Assembly (NCBI RefSeq): GCF_000744095.1
Contig: NZ_JQLI01000001.1
Location: 3,224,001 to 3,288,000, forward strand
Length of the DNA stretch: 64,000 nt
Reading direction: 5' to 3'
Origin: Cupriavidus necator A5-1
GTDB lineage: Bacteria; Pseudomonadota; Gammaproteobacteria; Burkholderiales; Burkholderiaceae
The position numbers and the translations under genes were made by a program. A model generated the notes under the pieces. That model did not search any database. It saw only the letters and a list, made by a program, of their open reading frames with translations, and was not told the DNA's origin. Positions within the stretch are counted from its first letter, which is position 1; each line of letters begins with the position of its first letter. Positions 1-8,844 of this stretch are shown here, in pieces.

Positions 1-641
1 CCGTTGCGCAGCGCGATCCAGCCCTTGCGATAGGTGGTCAGGCCACCAAGCGCCACCGCCGTCAGCGCCAGCACGGCCGGCAGCCACGGCAGGCCCAGCG
101 CCAGCCATTCCGTCACCTCAGCGCCGATTGCAGCCACGCCGGCCAGCGCCAGCGGCCACCAGGGCTTGCTTGCGGTCGTTTCCGGCAGCACCTGCTGCGC
201 CGCCTCGGTACTCAGCGGCACCGCTTGCATGCCCAGGCTCAGGATTGCTTTCTCGACCGGCTCCGGCGACGGCAGCGTGTGGTGCACCGTCAGCACACGC
301 TGGATCAGGTTGAATTCGAGCGCTGCCACGCCCGCCATGCCGCCCAGCTTGTTGCGGATCAGCGTCTCCTCGGTCGGACAGTCCATGGCGTCGATACGCC
401 AGACGGCGGTACGGGCGCCGGCCGGCACTTCGACTGGTGTCGGCGGCGTCAGCGCGACCGCCGACGAGCAGCCGCCACCGCAGCAGGCGGAAGCCGGCGC
501 TGCGTGCGCGTGGTCGTGCGCACGGTCGTGCTCATGCCCGTGGTGGTGGTGATCGTGGTCGCCGTGCCGGTGCGCGGCGCCGTCGTGCGCATGGGCGGCG
601 TGATCTTGAGGAAGGGCGTCTTCAGGTGACGTGCGAGCCAT
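1..641 (-). CDS. Heavy-metal P-type ATPase, N-terminal part (PbrA/CadA/ZntA-like), cut by window edge
   Basis: Only the first 213 codons are in the window; the gene runs off the left edge. The visible protein has a His/Asp-rich tail (about residues 14-47, with HDHHHHGHEHD), a Cys cluster ACCGGGCSS (Cys53, 54, 58) and an HMA-like metal-binding domain with the motif MDCPTEE (86-92). Two hydrophobic segments follow, the start of the membrane domain. MDCPTEE and a His-rich tail are typical of Pb/Cd/Zn exporting ATPases of Cupriavidus, which pump metal from cytoplasm to periplasm. A MerR-type promoter lies just upstream. Start taken as ATG at 641; the ribosome-binding site is weak. Which metal is exported cannot be read from this part. 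Confidence 0.85.
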   Translation of the reverse strand, partial: MARTSPEDALPQDHAAHAHDGAAHRHGDHDHHHHGHEHDRAHDHAHAAPASACCGGGCSSAVALTPPTPVEVPAGARTAVWRIDAMDCPTEETLIRNKLGGMAGVAALEFNLIQRVLTVHHTLPSPEPVEKAILSLGMQAVPLSTEAAQQVLPETTASKPWWPLALAGVAAIGAEVTEWLALGLPWLPAVLALTAVALGGLTTYRKGWIALRN

Positions 642-674
642 CTCTTGTTGTTCCCGCTGGTTTGACCTGATGAC

Positions 675-705
675 ATTGAAGACCCTGTAGCGACTACAGA
701 GTCAA
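675..705 (-). promoter_or_regulatory. MerR-family (CadR/PbrR/ZntR-type) promoter with 19-bp spacer
   Basis: On the minus strand a -35 TTGACT (705-700) and a -10 TTCAAT (680-675) are separated by 19 bp. The spacer region carries a dyad with 10-bp arms, GACTCTGTAG / CTACAGGGTC (703-694 and 690-681), with one mismatch and a 3-bp centre. An over-long spacer filled by such a dyad is the hallmark of promoters that MerR-family activators untwist on metal binding. The promoter faces the ATPase gene. No merR-type gene lies beside it on the upstream side, so the regulator is past the left edge or elsewhere. Confidence 0.85.
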
Positions 706-749
706 GGGGCATGGCCGCGCCACTGTCCGCCATGCCACGCACTGGCGGG

Positions 750-1160
750 TCAGTGCTCGCAGTTGACCATCCAGGACATGCCGAAGCGGTCCACCAGCAT
801 GCCGAAGCCTTCGGCCCAGAAAGTCTTCTGGTACGGCACCACGACCTGGCCGCCATCGCTGAGGCCGTCGAAGATGCGCTGGCCCTCGTCCTTGCCGACC
901 GCGCCCACCGACAGGCTGAAGCCGCTGAACGACGGTTGCGCGCCGGGGCGCCCGTCGGACGCCATCACCTGGTTCTCGCCGAACTGGATGTTGGCGTGCA
1001 TCACCTTGTCCTTCCAGTCCTCCGGGACTTCCATGCCCTCGCTCGGCGGGGCGTCCTTGTAGCGCATCACGAACGTGACCTGCGCGCCCAGCACCTTGCC
1101 GTAGAAGGCCACGGCCTCGTCGAAGCGACCGCCAAAGTCCAGATAGGGTTGCACCTGCAT
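750..1160 (-). CDS. VOC-family (PhnB-like glyoxalase/bleomycin-resistance fold) protein
   Basis: A 136-residue single-domain protein of the VOC superfamily. It begins MQVQPYLDFGGRFDEAVAFY and ends with the typical GFGMLVDRFGMSWMVN segment, as in PhnB-like proteins of about 140 residues. The start is ATG 1160, preceded by AAGGAGAATGAC; upstream in-frame sequence lacks a better site. The substrate is unknown, since these proteins cover isomerases, dioxygenases and binding proteins. It lies upstream of the metal ATPase on the same strand, but the MerR-type promoter between them makes a shared transcript unnecessary. Confidence 0.85.
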   Translation of the reverse strand: MQVQPYLDFGGRFDEAVAFYGKVLGAQVTFVMRYKDAPPSEGMEVPEDWKDKVMHANIQFGENQVMASDGRPGAQPSFSGFSLSVGAVGKDEGQRIFDGLSDGGQVVVPYQKTFWAEGFGMLVDRFGMSWMVNCEH

Positions 1161-1315
1161 GTCATTCTCCTTTTGGGTTGCCAATCGGGTTGCAATTCGG
1201 GGTTGCCATTCGGGGTTGCATTGCACTGGCGATGTACCGCGCACCCGGGTGGGGCGAAGCGGCACGCGCGCCATTATGCGCGCGTGCCGGCTGCATGCAA
1301 AGTGACGGAGGTGGC

Positions 1316-2764
1316 TCAGGAAACGGTCGCCGCGGCCGGCGCGGCAGCCGCCGTGGCATCGGCCGGGAACTGCAGCGAAAACACCGTTTCATCGTCGAGG
1401 CTGCGCACCGTCACGCTGCCGCCATGCAACCGCATGATGGTGTCGACAATGGCCAGCCCCAGCCCGGTCGACGCCGCCGAATTGCGGCGCGACGGGTCGG
1501 CCCGGTAGAAGCGCCCGAAGATATGCGGCAGGGTCTCGGGCGGGATCGCCGGCCCGGCATTGGCCACGCGGATGCAGGTAGTGGCGCCGCCGGGCGCCGG
1601 GATGCGGCTGACGTCGAGCCGAACCGTGCTGCCCTCCGGCGCATGGCGCAGGGCGTTGTCGAGCAGGTTGGTGACGGCGCGGCGCAGCAGGGTCTGGTCG
1701 GCCTGCACCGGCGCGTGCCCGGCGACCGCCAGCGTTACATCGCGGTCGGCGGCGACGGCCTCGAAGTACTCGGCCATCTTGTCCAGCTCTTCGCGCGCGT
1801 CCAGCGTGCGCACGCCCAGCGCCACCTGCGCGTGGTCGGCGCGCGCCAGGAACAGCATGTTCTCGATCATGCGCGCGAGCCGTTCATACTCTTCCAGGTT
1901 GGATTCGAGCAGCGTCTCGTACTCCGCCACGCCTCGGCTTTGCGCCAGGGTCACCTGGGTCTGGCCGATCAGGTTGCTGATCGGCGTGCGGAAATCGTGC
2001 GCCAGGTCCGCCGAGAACTCGGACAAGCGCGAGAAGCTGTCTTGCAGCCGCGCGAGCATGTCGTTGAGCGCCGCCGCCAGCTCGCGCAGCTCGGCCGGCG
2101 CGCTGCCCACGTCCAGCCGCGTGGCCAGGCGGCTGGTGGTGACCGCGGCGGCATCGGCGGCCATGCGCCGCAGCGGCCGCAGCCCGCGCCGCGCCAGCAC
2201 GAAGCCCAGCCCCGCCGCGACCACGGCGCCGCACAGAGTGGCCCACAGCACCTGGTGGCCGTATTCGCGGATCAGCGCGACGCGGTAGCCGGCGTCGCGC
2301 AGCACCACGATCTCAACGGCCTTGTCCGAATTGCCCAGCTGGCCAAGCGCGGCAATGCCGCGCGACGGCACGCGGTTGCGCGGGTACCAGGTCTGCAGCA
2401 TGCCCTTTTCAGGCTGCGTCGTGACGGGCAGCACGCGCAGCGGCGGCACGGTCTCATTACGCGGATTCAGCGTGACCAGCGGCTCGCCCTGGCGCGTGCG
2501 CACCACCAGGATCAGCCCTTCATGGCCCATCGCGATGTCGGCAAATCGGTGGGTATCGGCGCGGATCTCGGCTTCGCTGCTCACTTCGCGCAGCAGGTGG
2601 CGCACCAGCAGCACCTCGCCCACCAGCTCGCTTTCATCGCGCCCTTCCAGCTGGGTCGACAGCGCACTGGAGAGATAGGCGGCGACGCCAGCCAGGATCA
2701 CGGCCGTGGCCAGCCCGTACGCCAGCGCCAGCCGCGTGGTGAGGGAAGACGTGAGCCGCTTCAT
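1316..2764 (-). CDS. Sensor histidine kinase of a two-component system (heavy-metal sensor kinase type)
   Basis: A 482-residue membrane histidine kinase. Hydrophobic segments near residues 8-32 and about 163-187 flank a periplasmic domain, followed by a HAMP-like linker. The H-box reads [14 protein letters not shown] (phospho-accepting His), the N-box [11 protein letters not shown] and the G-box GLGLAIVD. A short Ala-rich C-terminal tail ends the protein. The ATG overlaps the stop of the upstream response regulator gene by 4 bp, so the two are translationally coupled. Architecture fits the CusS/IrlS-type group, but the signal is not readable and no metal-transport genes are directly attached. 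Confidence 0.9.
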   Translation of the reverse strand: MKRLTSSLTTRLALAYGLATAVILAGVAAYLSSALSTQLEGRDESELVGEVLLVRHLLREVSSEAEIRADTHRFADIAMGHEGLILVVRTRQGEPLVTLNPRNETVPPLRVLPVTTQPEKGMLQTWYPRNRVPSRGIAALGQLGNSDKAVEIVVLRDAGYRVALIREYGHQVLWATLCGAVVAAGLGFVLARRGLRPLRRMAADAAAVTTSRLATRLDVGSAPAELRELAAALNDMLARLQDSFSRLSEFSADLAHDFRTPISNLIGQTQVTLAQSRGVAEYETLLESNLEEYERLARMIENMLFLARADHAQVALGVRTLDAREELDKMAEYFEAVAADRDVTLAVAGHAPVQADQTLLRRAVTNLLDNALRHAPEGSTVRLDVSRIPAPGGATTCIRVANAGPAIPPETLPHIFGRFYRADPSRRNSAASTGLGLAIVDTIMRLHGGSVTVRSLDDETVFSLQFPADATAAAAPAAATVS

Positions 2765-3450
2765 TCGTCGCGCAACGCGTCGTCGCCATCATCCAACACG
2801 TAGCCCATGCCGCGCCGCGTATGGATCAGCTTGCGCGGGAAGGGATCGTCGACCTTGGCGCGCAGGCGCCGGATCGACACGTCCACCACGTTGGTATTGC
2901 TGTCGAAATTCACGTCCCACACCTGCGAGGCGATCAGCGAGCGCGACAGCACTTCGCCGCGGCGGCGCGCCAGCAGGTACAGCAGCGCGAATTCCTTCGA
3001 GGTCAGGTCGATCTTCTGGCCGGCACGCACCACGCGGCGGCGGATCGCATCGATCTGCAGGTCGGCCACTTCGATGAATTCGCTCTCGCGCAGCGGGCCA
3101 CGGCGCAGGATGGTGCGGATGCGCAGCACCAGCTCGGCAAAGGCGAAGGGCTTGACCATGTAGTCGTCGGCGCCCAGCTCCAGGCCCTTGAGGCGGTCGG
3201 ACAACTCGTCGCGCGCGGTGAGGAACAGCACCGGCGTGTCGCGTTCGCGGCGCAGCTCGCGCAGCACCTGCCAGCCGTCCAGGCCAGGTAGCATCACGTC
3301 CAGCACAATCAGGTCGTACGGGTGTTCGCGCGCGTGGGCCAGGCCGTCGACGCCGTCGCGCGCCAGGTCCACCACGAAGCCGGACTCGGTCAGGCCCTTG
3401 TGCAGGTAGTCGCCTGCCTTGGGTTCGTCCTCGACAATCAGGATACGCAT
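2761..3450 (-). CDS. OmpR/PhoB-family response regulator
   Basis: A 229-residue regulator with an N-terminal receiver domain (acidic pocket EDE at 7-9, phospho-acceptor Asp51 in [14 protein letters not shown], conserved Lys in YMVKPFAF) and a C-terminal winged helix ([18 protein letters not shown], then [14 protein letters not shown] and RRGMGYVL). It is the first gene of the pair with the kinase (4-bp ATGA overlap). The length is typical of CopR/CusR/IrlR-like regulators. The divergent intergenic region (3451-3663) holds a short palindrome ATTTC-A-GAAAT at 3526-3536 that could be an autoregulatory site, but this is unproven. Confidence 0.92.
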   Translation of the reverse strand: MRILIVEDEPKAGDYLHKGLTESGFVVDLARDGVDGLAHAREHPYDLIVLDVMLPGLDGWQVLRELRRERDTPVLFLTARDELSDRLKGLELGADDYMVKPFAFAELVLRIRTILRRGPLRESEFIEVADLQIDAIRRRVVRAGQKIDLTSKEFALLYLLARRRGEVLSRSLIASQVWDVNFDSNTNVVDVSIRRLRAKVDDPFPRKLIHTRRGMGYVLDDGDDALRDE

Positions 3451-3663
3451 GAATCAGTCACTTTCCGGCGGCACCAGCGCCGCCATGGCGTAACGCTATC
3501 CGAGGATGGCCGGAAATGGGCGAAGATTTCAGAAATGTCATCCCGCGGCAAGGGTAATGCAGGGGAAAACCCCGGTAAAATGCGCGGTGACCACAGGCAT
3601 CGCCTTTGGTTCACGCCTCTCCGCCCCCCATTCTGTCGCGAACTCCCTCGCCCTGCCCTTCCG

Positions 3664-4089
3664 ATGAAACGCCTCCCGAACCGCCTGCTGCTGTGCCTTG
3701 CCCTGTCCTCGCTGCCGCTCTCCGTCGCAGCAGCGACAGCGTTGACGGTATGCAGCGCGTTGCAGGCGGCGGGGCTGTCGCTGCCGGAACGGCATGTCGC
3801 AGCAAAGATGGAAGCGCAAGCGGTACTCGATGGCGCCAGCCAGCGTTGCAGCGGCGGCGCGGTGCAGTTGATGGCGGAGCCCACCGGCAATGGCGAGCCG
3901 CTGAGGTTGCAGGATGCTGATGCGTCGCAGTCGACCGACGACAGCGCCGCCTTGCCGGCACAACCCTTTGCCGCGGCCGGCGACCTGCCGGAGCTGCCCG
4001 CCGAGGTCCTGGTCCATTGGGCCCATGCGGCGCCGCTGGCGACGCCGGCCGTGTTCACCGGCCTGCTGCCGTTGGCCCCGCACTGCTGA
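3664..4089 (+). CDS. Small secreted protein of unknown function
   Basis: A 141-residue protein starting at ATG 3664 with a Sec-type signal peptide (MKRLPNRLLLCLALSSLPLSVAAA, cleavage after about residue 23). The mature part is Ala-rich and contains three cysteines, one of them in the C-terminal PLAPHC. No known domain was recognised. It diverges from the two-component operon with a 213-bp gap, a frequent position for target genes of such systems, which is the only hint at a role. Coding status rests on the signal peptide and codon pattern. Confidence 0.6.
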   Translation: MKRLPNRLLLCLALSSLPLSVAAATALTVCSALQAAGLSLPERHVAAKMEAQAVLDGASQRCSGGAVQLMAEPTGNGEPLRLQDADASQSTDDSAALPAQPFAAAGDLPELPAEVLVHWAHAAPLATPAVFTGLLPLAPHC

Positions 4090-4179
4090 CGGCATTCGCG
4101 GCGCGGGCTTCACGCGCTGCGCATTATCCCCGAATCACTCCGAAGGCTGCGCAGCACGGCCGGCGTGCATGCGTGCGCC

Positions 4180-4545
4180 TTATTCGACGCGGAAGAATTC
4201 GATCGATTGCCCGGCGTTGACCGCGCGCTGCAGCCAGTCGGGATATTCGCCCTGGCCGTCCCAGCTCTGCCCCAGGGCATTGCGGTAAAGCGGGCGGGAC
4301 GCGAAAGCCTGCGGCGTACCGTTTGGCGCGGGCTCTGCAAGCGGCGACTGCGCGGCGGCGACATCGGACTGCGGCGCAGCCGCAGTCTTTCGCGGTGCTT
4401 TCGCGGCAACAGGTTGCGCAGCGGGCGCCGGGACCTTGTCGAAGCATCCGGCAGCGACCAGGTCGTCGAGCGTCAGGGCATGACGGTCCATTTGCTCGCG
4501 GATCCAGGCCACCGCAGCGAGTTTGGCTGAATCAGACTCGGACAT
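4180..4545 (-). CDS. H-NS-family nucleoid-associated protein
   Basis: A 121-residue protein. The N-terminal part (WIREQMDRHALTLDDLVAAG) is followed by an Ala/Pro/Lys-rich linker (about 40-75) and a C-terminal module, YRNALGQSWDGQGEYPDWLQ then AVNAGQSIEFFRV. The latter resembles the H-NS DNA-binding fold (a W-G-GxxPxW core ending in FxV). It would bind AT-rich or curved DNA and silence or organise it. Its size matches the short H-NS-like proteins common in Ralstonia and Cupriavidus. It neighbours a remnant-rich region and a siderophore island, a plausible target, but that link is inference. Confidence 0.75.
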   Translation of the reverse strand: MSESDSAKLAAVAWIREQMDRHALTLDDLVAAGCFDKVPAPAAQPVAAKAPRKTAAAPQSDVAAAQSPLAEPAPNGTPQAFASRPLYRNALGQSWDGQGEYPDWLQRAVNAGQSIEFFRVE

Positions 4546-4721
4546 GACTTTCGTGAGAGACCCGCTGCATTCCCGCGGGCAATGGAGGACCGGCGATGGA
4601 ACCGCTGGCCGGTCAGACAGACATGATTCTACAGCCTTTGCCTGCGCCGCCGCTTCTCCCTCGTGGCCGCACGGGCAATTGCCTCACGCGCGGCCGTCGC
4701 CCCCCGCGCAGAATGAGGGCG

Positions 4722-4739
4722 TTGTCATACTGCGGTCAC
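4722..4739 (+). promoter_or_regulatory. Pho-box-like direct repeat (possible PhoB site), orphan
   Basis: TTGTCAT-actg-CGGTCAC: two 7-bp half-sites with a 4-bp spacer, the geometry of PhoB boxes (CTGTCAT-N4-CTGTCAT). With its left flank it matches the Pho-box-like site at 19641 closely (23 of 29 positions by eye from AGAATGA onward). Here no gene follows on the plus strand; the adjoining sequence is the 3' side of a LacI-family fragment on the other strand. It may be a leftover from a rearrangement. Confidence 0.4.
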
Positions 4740-5045
4740 GGCCGGCCAATTCGACTTCACGGACTCTCCGCCAGTGCGCAGACAGTGCACGTCGTCCATG
4801 GCGCCATTCAGTTCCCATACCGCCGTGCGAAGGCCCTCGCTGGCCAGGCGTTCCACCAGCAATTGCAGGAGCATCGGGTAGAGCGGGTTCGACAGACTTC
4901 CTACCACCACCGCTACCGTGCCGCTGCGACGCGTCTTCATGCCAAGAGTCTGCGGCGGTTCGTAACGGATTCCCTCTCTCACCACGGTGTGCGTGACGGC
5001 CCTGACGCCCACCGGCAGCCCTGGTGCCATCAGGTGCAGGCCCAC
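4725..5045 (-). pseudogene. LacI-family regulator remnant
   Basis: A 106-codon open stretch encodes an internal piece of a LacI-type repressor: EGIRYEPP, then MKTRRSGTVAVVVGSLSNPL, then YPMLLQLLVERLASEGLRT. This matches the linker and first strand-helix of the periplasmic-binding-like sensor domain (family pattern: YRPN..A..LKTRRSGTIGVVV..L.NPFY). The N-terminal helix-turn-helix and most of the sensor domain are absent, and the C-terminal end is unrelated sequence. It cannot make a working regulator. Confidence 0.6.
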
Positions 5046-5209
5046 CGTGATTCACAGCGGCGCAGCCCGAAACCGCATGCCGGAGCCTGCCGCGCGGGCA
5101 GTCACTGCCCGAGCTAGTACACAAGCTCCCTCGCCCGCTGAAGCGGGGGCTCGTTCCACGCGCGTATTCCCCCAGTTGGGTCAAGGTGTTTGTTGACCGG
5201 CCTCCACAT

Positions 5210-5244
5210 GCAAATGATAATGCGTCGCATTTGAAAAATATATT
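5210..5244 (+). promoter_or_regulatory. Fur-box-like site and promoter region of the TonB receptor
   Basis: GCAAATGATAATGCGTCGC (5210-5228) matches 12 of 19 positions of the Fur consensus, including an unbroken AATGATAAT. It sits in a dyad CAAATG...CATTTG (5211-5233). A possible -10 TATATT lies at 5239-5244, about 30 bp before the ATG. Position and composition suggest iron-dependent repression of the receptor by Fur. Confidence 0.6.
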
Positions 5245-5273
5245 ACAGGCCATTACAGGGAAACAAGCAGGAA

Positions 5274-7398
5274 ATGAGAACAAAACTTCACCCGATCTGT
5301 GCAGCGGTGGCGGGGAGCTTCCTTTTTCAACCGATGGCTGCATGGGCCCAGGCCGCGCCAGCCGCTTCGCAGTTGCCGGAGGTCACCGTCAAGGCCGATG
5401 CCAGCCGCGAGCTTGGCGTGGGCTATAACCCGCCCAATGCGGTCAGCGCGACCAAGACCGAGGCGCCGCTGCGCGACATCCCGCAGACGGTCAACGTGGT
5501 CACCGCGGACGTGATGCGCGACCAGCGCGCCAACTCGATGCAGGATGCGCTGAAGAACGTGCCGGGGGTGTCGTTCTCCACCGGCGACGGCCAGCGCGAC
5601 CAGGTGTCGATCCGCGGCTTCAGTGCGATCGCCGACCAGTTCGTCGACGGCATCCGCGACGACGCGCTGTACTTCCGCGACCTGTCCAACGTCGACCGCG
5701 TCGAGGTCATCAAGGGCCCGGCGGCGGTGCTGTACGGGCGCGGCTCGGCGGGTGGCCTGATCAACCGCGTGACCAAGAAGCCGGGCATCGACGTCACCGA
5801 CTTTGCGCTCAGCTATGGCATGTGGGCCGACCGCCGCGCCGAGGCCGACGTCGGCCGCGTGTTCGCCGACGGCGCTGCCGCGTTCCGCATCACCGGCGCG
5901 GTGCAGAAGGCCAACAGCTACCGCTCGCAGCAGTTCCTGGACCGCTCGGCGATCGCACCGTCGCTGGAACTGCGCGTGGCGCCCGAGACCACCGTGCTGC
6001 TGCAGGCCAGATCGCCGCGTGACCGACTTCGGCATCCCGGCCTTCCAGGGCCGTCCGGTCGACGTGCCGGCCTCGCGCTACTACGGCGCGGCCAATGCGC
6101 GCGACGCCGACTACTCGCAGTCGCGGGTGTTCTCCGGTACCGCCACGATCAACCATCGCTTCAATGAGAACTGGTCGATCCGCAATGCGACCCGCTACTA
6201 CCACTACTCGCTGGACCGCAACAACACGCTGACCAACACGGTCAACGAGGCGGCCCGCACCCTGACCATGAACCACGGCAATGTCCGCCGCGAGGAGCAT
6301 GGCTGGTTCAACCAGACCGACCTGATCCAGAAGGCCACCTTCCTCGGCACGCAGCACGAGCTGCTGTACGGCATGGAGATTGGGCAGCAGAACAAGGACC
6401 AGGTCAACAACACCAAGCCGGTGCTGGGCGCCAACGGCCAGGTCGCCACCTTTGACCTGTTCAACCCGGTGCTGCTGACGCTGCCGCGCCAGGCGCCGGG
6501 CACGCCGACCACCTCCAACCTCGGCATCTTCAATACCCTGGCGTTCTACACCCAGGACATGATCACCTTCAGCGAGCAGTGGAAGGCGCTGGTGGGCGTG
6601 CGCTACGACAACTTCCAGCAGGAGACCAAGAACCGCATCGCCGGCCAGCGCGACCTGTCGCGTACCGACACTGCCTGGAGCCCGCGCGCCGGCCTGGTGT
6701 GGCAACCGTCGAAGGCGCAGTCTTACTACGTGTCGTGGAGCAAGTCGTTCCAGCCTTCGGGCGAGGCCTTTGCGCTGGCGGCGAACAACGCCGACCTGGC
6801 GCCTGAGACCACCAACAACACCGAAGTCGGTGCCAAGTACGACTGGCTGAACGGCAAGGCCAGCACCACGATCTCGGTGTTCCGCCTGGAGCGAAACAAC
6901 ATGAAGGTGTCGAATGCCGCCGGCACCGCCCTGCTGCCGATCGGCACGCAACGCACCGACGGCGCGGAGCTGACCGCGGCTGCCGAGCTGCCCCAGGGTT
7001 GGCGCGTGCTGGCCGGCTACGCCTACCTTGACGCCCGGGTGATCAACTCCACCCAGATCGATGCAGGCCAGCCTGTGCAAGGCAAGCGCGCCACGCTGAC
7101 GCCGATGCATAGCGGCAATGTCTGGCTGACGAAGGACCTCGGCCACGGCTTTGGCATTGGCGCCGGCCTGAACCTGGTCGGCAAGCGCTTTGCCAATCCG
7201 GGCAACACGGTCACCCTGCCCGGCTACGTCACCGCCGACGCCATGGCCTGGTACCGCCGCGGCGCGTTCGAGGCGCAGCTCAACGTGTACAACCTGTTCG
7301 ACCAGGGCTACATCGTGTCGGGGCACGGCACCAACGCCAACCTGAACATGCCGGGCGCCCCGCGCAGCGTGATGGCGACGCTGCGCTACCGCATGTAA
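5274..7398 (+). pseudogene. TonB-dependent siderophore receptor, interrupted by one frameshift
   Basis: Two frames together encode a full outer-membrane siderophore receptor of about 707 residues. The first (5274 to about 6008) carries a signal peptide (MRTKLHPICAAVAGSFLF... AWAQA) and the plug domain (LPEVTVKADASRE, RDIPQTVNVV, MQDALKNVPGV, RVEVIKGPAAVLYGRGSAGG). The second (from about 6010) carries the barrel from RRVTDFGIPAFQGRP to the terminal RSVMATLRYRM. Removing one base near 6009 joins VAPETTVLLQA to DRRVTDFG in register. Both halves look otherwise intact, so this is a recent mutation, a phase-variable state or a sequencing error. Position before the siderophore operon suggests it takes up the ferric form of that product, as PvuA/PsuA do for vibrioferrin. 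ATG 5274 is preceded by GCAGGAA. Confidence 0.85.
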
Positions 7399-7408
7399 TC
7401 AACGCGAT

Positions 7409-7432
7409 CCCCACAGGTGAAAACCTGTGGGG
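7409..7432 (+). terminator. Strong hairpin after the receptor gene (no T-tract)
   Basis: CCCCACAGGT-GAAA-ACCTGTGGGG: a perfect 10-bp stem with a GNRA-type tetraloop, 10 bp after the receptor stop codon. No run of T follows, so it may act as a weak terminator or as a stabiliser of the 3' end rather than a classical intrinsic terminator. Confidence 0.55.
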
Positions 7433-7544
7433 GCAACGCTCCACCGGGGCATTTGCAGCAAGCTGACGGCCTTTCACGCGTCGCACGATTTTTGGGGCAC
7501 CGGCCCGCTCACTTAGTTTGTCGTAACAAGACGTATCAAAACGA

Positions 7545-7565
7545 CGTAATGCGAATCATTACAAT
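7545..7565 (+). promoter_or_regulatory. Fur box overlapping the -10 of the siderophore operon
   Basis: CGTAATGCGAATCATTACA (7545-7563) matches 13 of 19 Fur-consensus positions, with an unbroken AATCATTA half. A possible -10 TACAAT (7560-7565) overlaps its end, about 75 bp before the first siderophore gene. The arrangement fits Fur-Fe repression of the biosynthetic operon. Confidence 0.7.
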
Positions 7566-7638
7566 TAGCATCACGATTTACTAAGCGCGCTTAACTAAAC
7601 ATCTCCAGCTGCACAACCCAACTCCAAGGCCCAAATCC

Positions 7639-8844
7639 ATGCAAGAACTCTTCGTACTCGCCCACGTATCGACCGCCCCCGTCAATGAAGGCTTCCTGCC
7701 GGCGGCACGGGCACTCGGGCTTTCCGTCGTCTTGCTGACCGACTGTGCCGATGCGCATCGCGCCCACTTTGCCAGCACCGGATTGCCCGCCTATCCGGAT
7801 GACGTCATCCCGTGCGATGTCTTCAACCCGCTGGCGGTCATCGATGCGATTACCCGTCGCGGTGGCAAGCCCGCCGCCGTCTTCTCCAACAGCGATCATC
7901 TGCAGACGGCCACGGCGATTGCAGCAGCCTACTTCGGCCTGCCGGGCAAGGACTGGCGTACCACCTACGCCGCCAAGAACAAGGCGGAAATGCGGCGGCG
8001 GCTGGCGGAGTCGGGCATCGATACGCTCTGGCACGCGGTCGTCTGCGATGCCGCCGGCCTGGCGGCCCTCGCCAACGTCCCGATGCCATGCATCGTCAAG
8101 CCGCGCGAAGGCGTGGCTAGTCAGCAGGTCAGCCTGGCGCGCAGCCACGCCGAGCTTGCCGAGCATTGCGGGGCCATATGGGCCCGGCACCCGGGCCAGG
8201 CGCTATTGCTGGAGGAATACCTGGAGGGCCCGCTCTACACGTTGGAAACGCTGGGCGATGGCGAGGAGATCCGCGCGCTGGGCGGCTTTCGTGTGAGCCT
8301 GTCGCCGCCGCCATACTTCGTTGAACTGGAAGCCGTGTGGGGCACCGCCCTGCCCGCGTCGGTCGAGGCCGAAGTCCTGGCCACCATCCGCCGCTTCGGC
8401 ATCGGCTTTGGCGCCTGCCACACGGAATACGTGCTGACCCCGAAAGGCCCGCGGCTCATCGAGATCAACTACCGCAGCATCGGCGACTACCGCGAGTTCC
8501 TGCTGTCCGACACCCTGCAGTTCCCGCTGTTCGAGCAAGTTCTGCGCCTTCACCTTGGCGAGGCCCTGCCGGCGCTTGAGGTGCCGAAGCGGGCGGCCTG
8601 GATCCGCTATTTCACGGCGCAGGCGGAAGGCACGCTCCGGCATGCGCCCTCCCATAGCCAGCATGAAGGCGACGGTGTGCGCCTGACCTACCAGCCCCTG
8701 CGCAAGGTGGGCGACGCCATCCAGCTGACGAACTCCAACAAGGATTACCTGGGCGTGCTGCGCGGCAGCGGTCCGGATACCACGGGCCTTGCCGCCGCGG
8801 TGGAGCTGGCCAGCAGCAAGCTCGCATGGGAGATTGCACAATGA
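7639..8844 (+). CDS. ATP-grasp ligase of NIS siderophore synthesis (PvsA-like)
   Basis: A 401-residue ATP-grasp enzyme. Visible elements are the ATP-binding lysine segment MPCIVKPREGVASQQVSL (Lys154), the purine/ribose-side motif LLLEEYLEGPLYTLE (about 189-203) and the Mg-binding end RLIEINYRSIGDY (Glu275, Asn277). Such enzymes join a carboxylate to an amine through an acyl phosphate. In the vibrioferrin operon the first gene, pvsA, is an ATP-grasp ligase, and the gene order here is the same. By analogy it would make an amide in the alanine / 2-oxoglutarate part of a vibrioferrin-like molecule; the substrate is inference. First gene of the operon, behind a Fur box; its stop overlaps the next ATG (ATGA). 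Confidence 0.85.
   Translation: MQELFVLAHVSTAPVNEGFLPAARALGLSVVLLTDCADAHRAHFASTGLPAYPDDVIPCDVFNPLAVIDAITRRGGKPAAVFSNSDHLQTATAIAAAYFGLPGKDWRTTYAAKNKAEMRRRLAESGIDTLWHAVVCDAAGLAALANVPMPCIVKPREGVASQQVSLARSHAELAEHCGAIWARHPGQALLLEEYLEGPLYTLETLGDGEEIRALGGFRVSLSPPPYFVELEAVWGTALPASVEAEVLATIRRFGIGFGACHTEYVLTPKGPRLIEINYRSIGDYREFLLSDTLQFPLFEQVLRLHLGEALPALEVPKRAAWIRYFTAQAEGTLRHAPSHSQHEGDGVRLTYQPLRKVGDAIQLTNSNKDYLGVLRGSGPDTTGLAAAVELASSKLAWEIAQ

Larger units (their letters stand above)
4546..5209. other. Long region without an intact gene (LacI remnant and Pho-box-like site)
   Basis: About 660 bp between the H-NS-like gene and the receptor promoter hold no intact gene. They contain a decayed LacI-family fragment (minus strand, roughly 4725-5045) and a Pho-box-like pair of direct repeats (4722-4739). 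Nothing else was recognised between 5046 and 5209. Confidence 0.6.

Noticed and set aside
1178..2803. Long open frame on the plus strand opposite the histidine kinase (541 codons)
   Set aside because: Low-complexity Arg/Ala/His-rich translation without domains; typical antisense shadow in GC-rich DNA, while the minus strand has complete kinase motifs.
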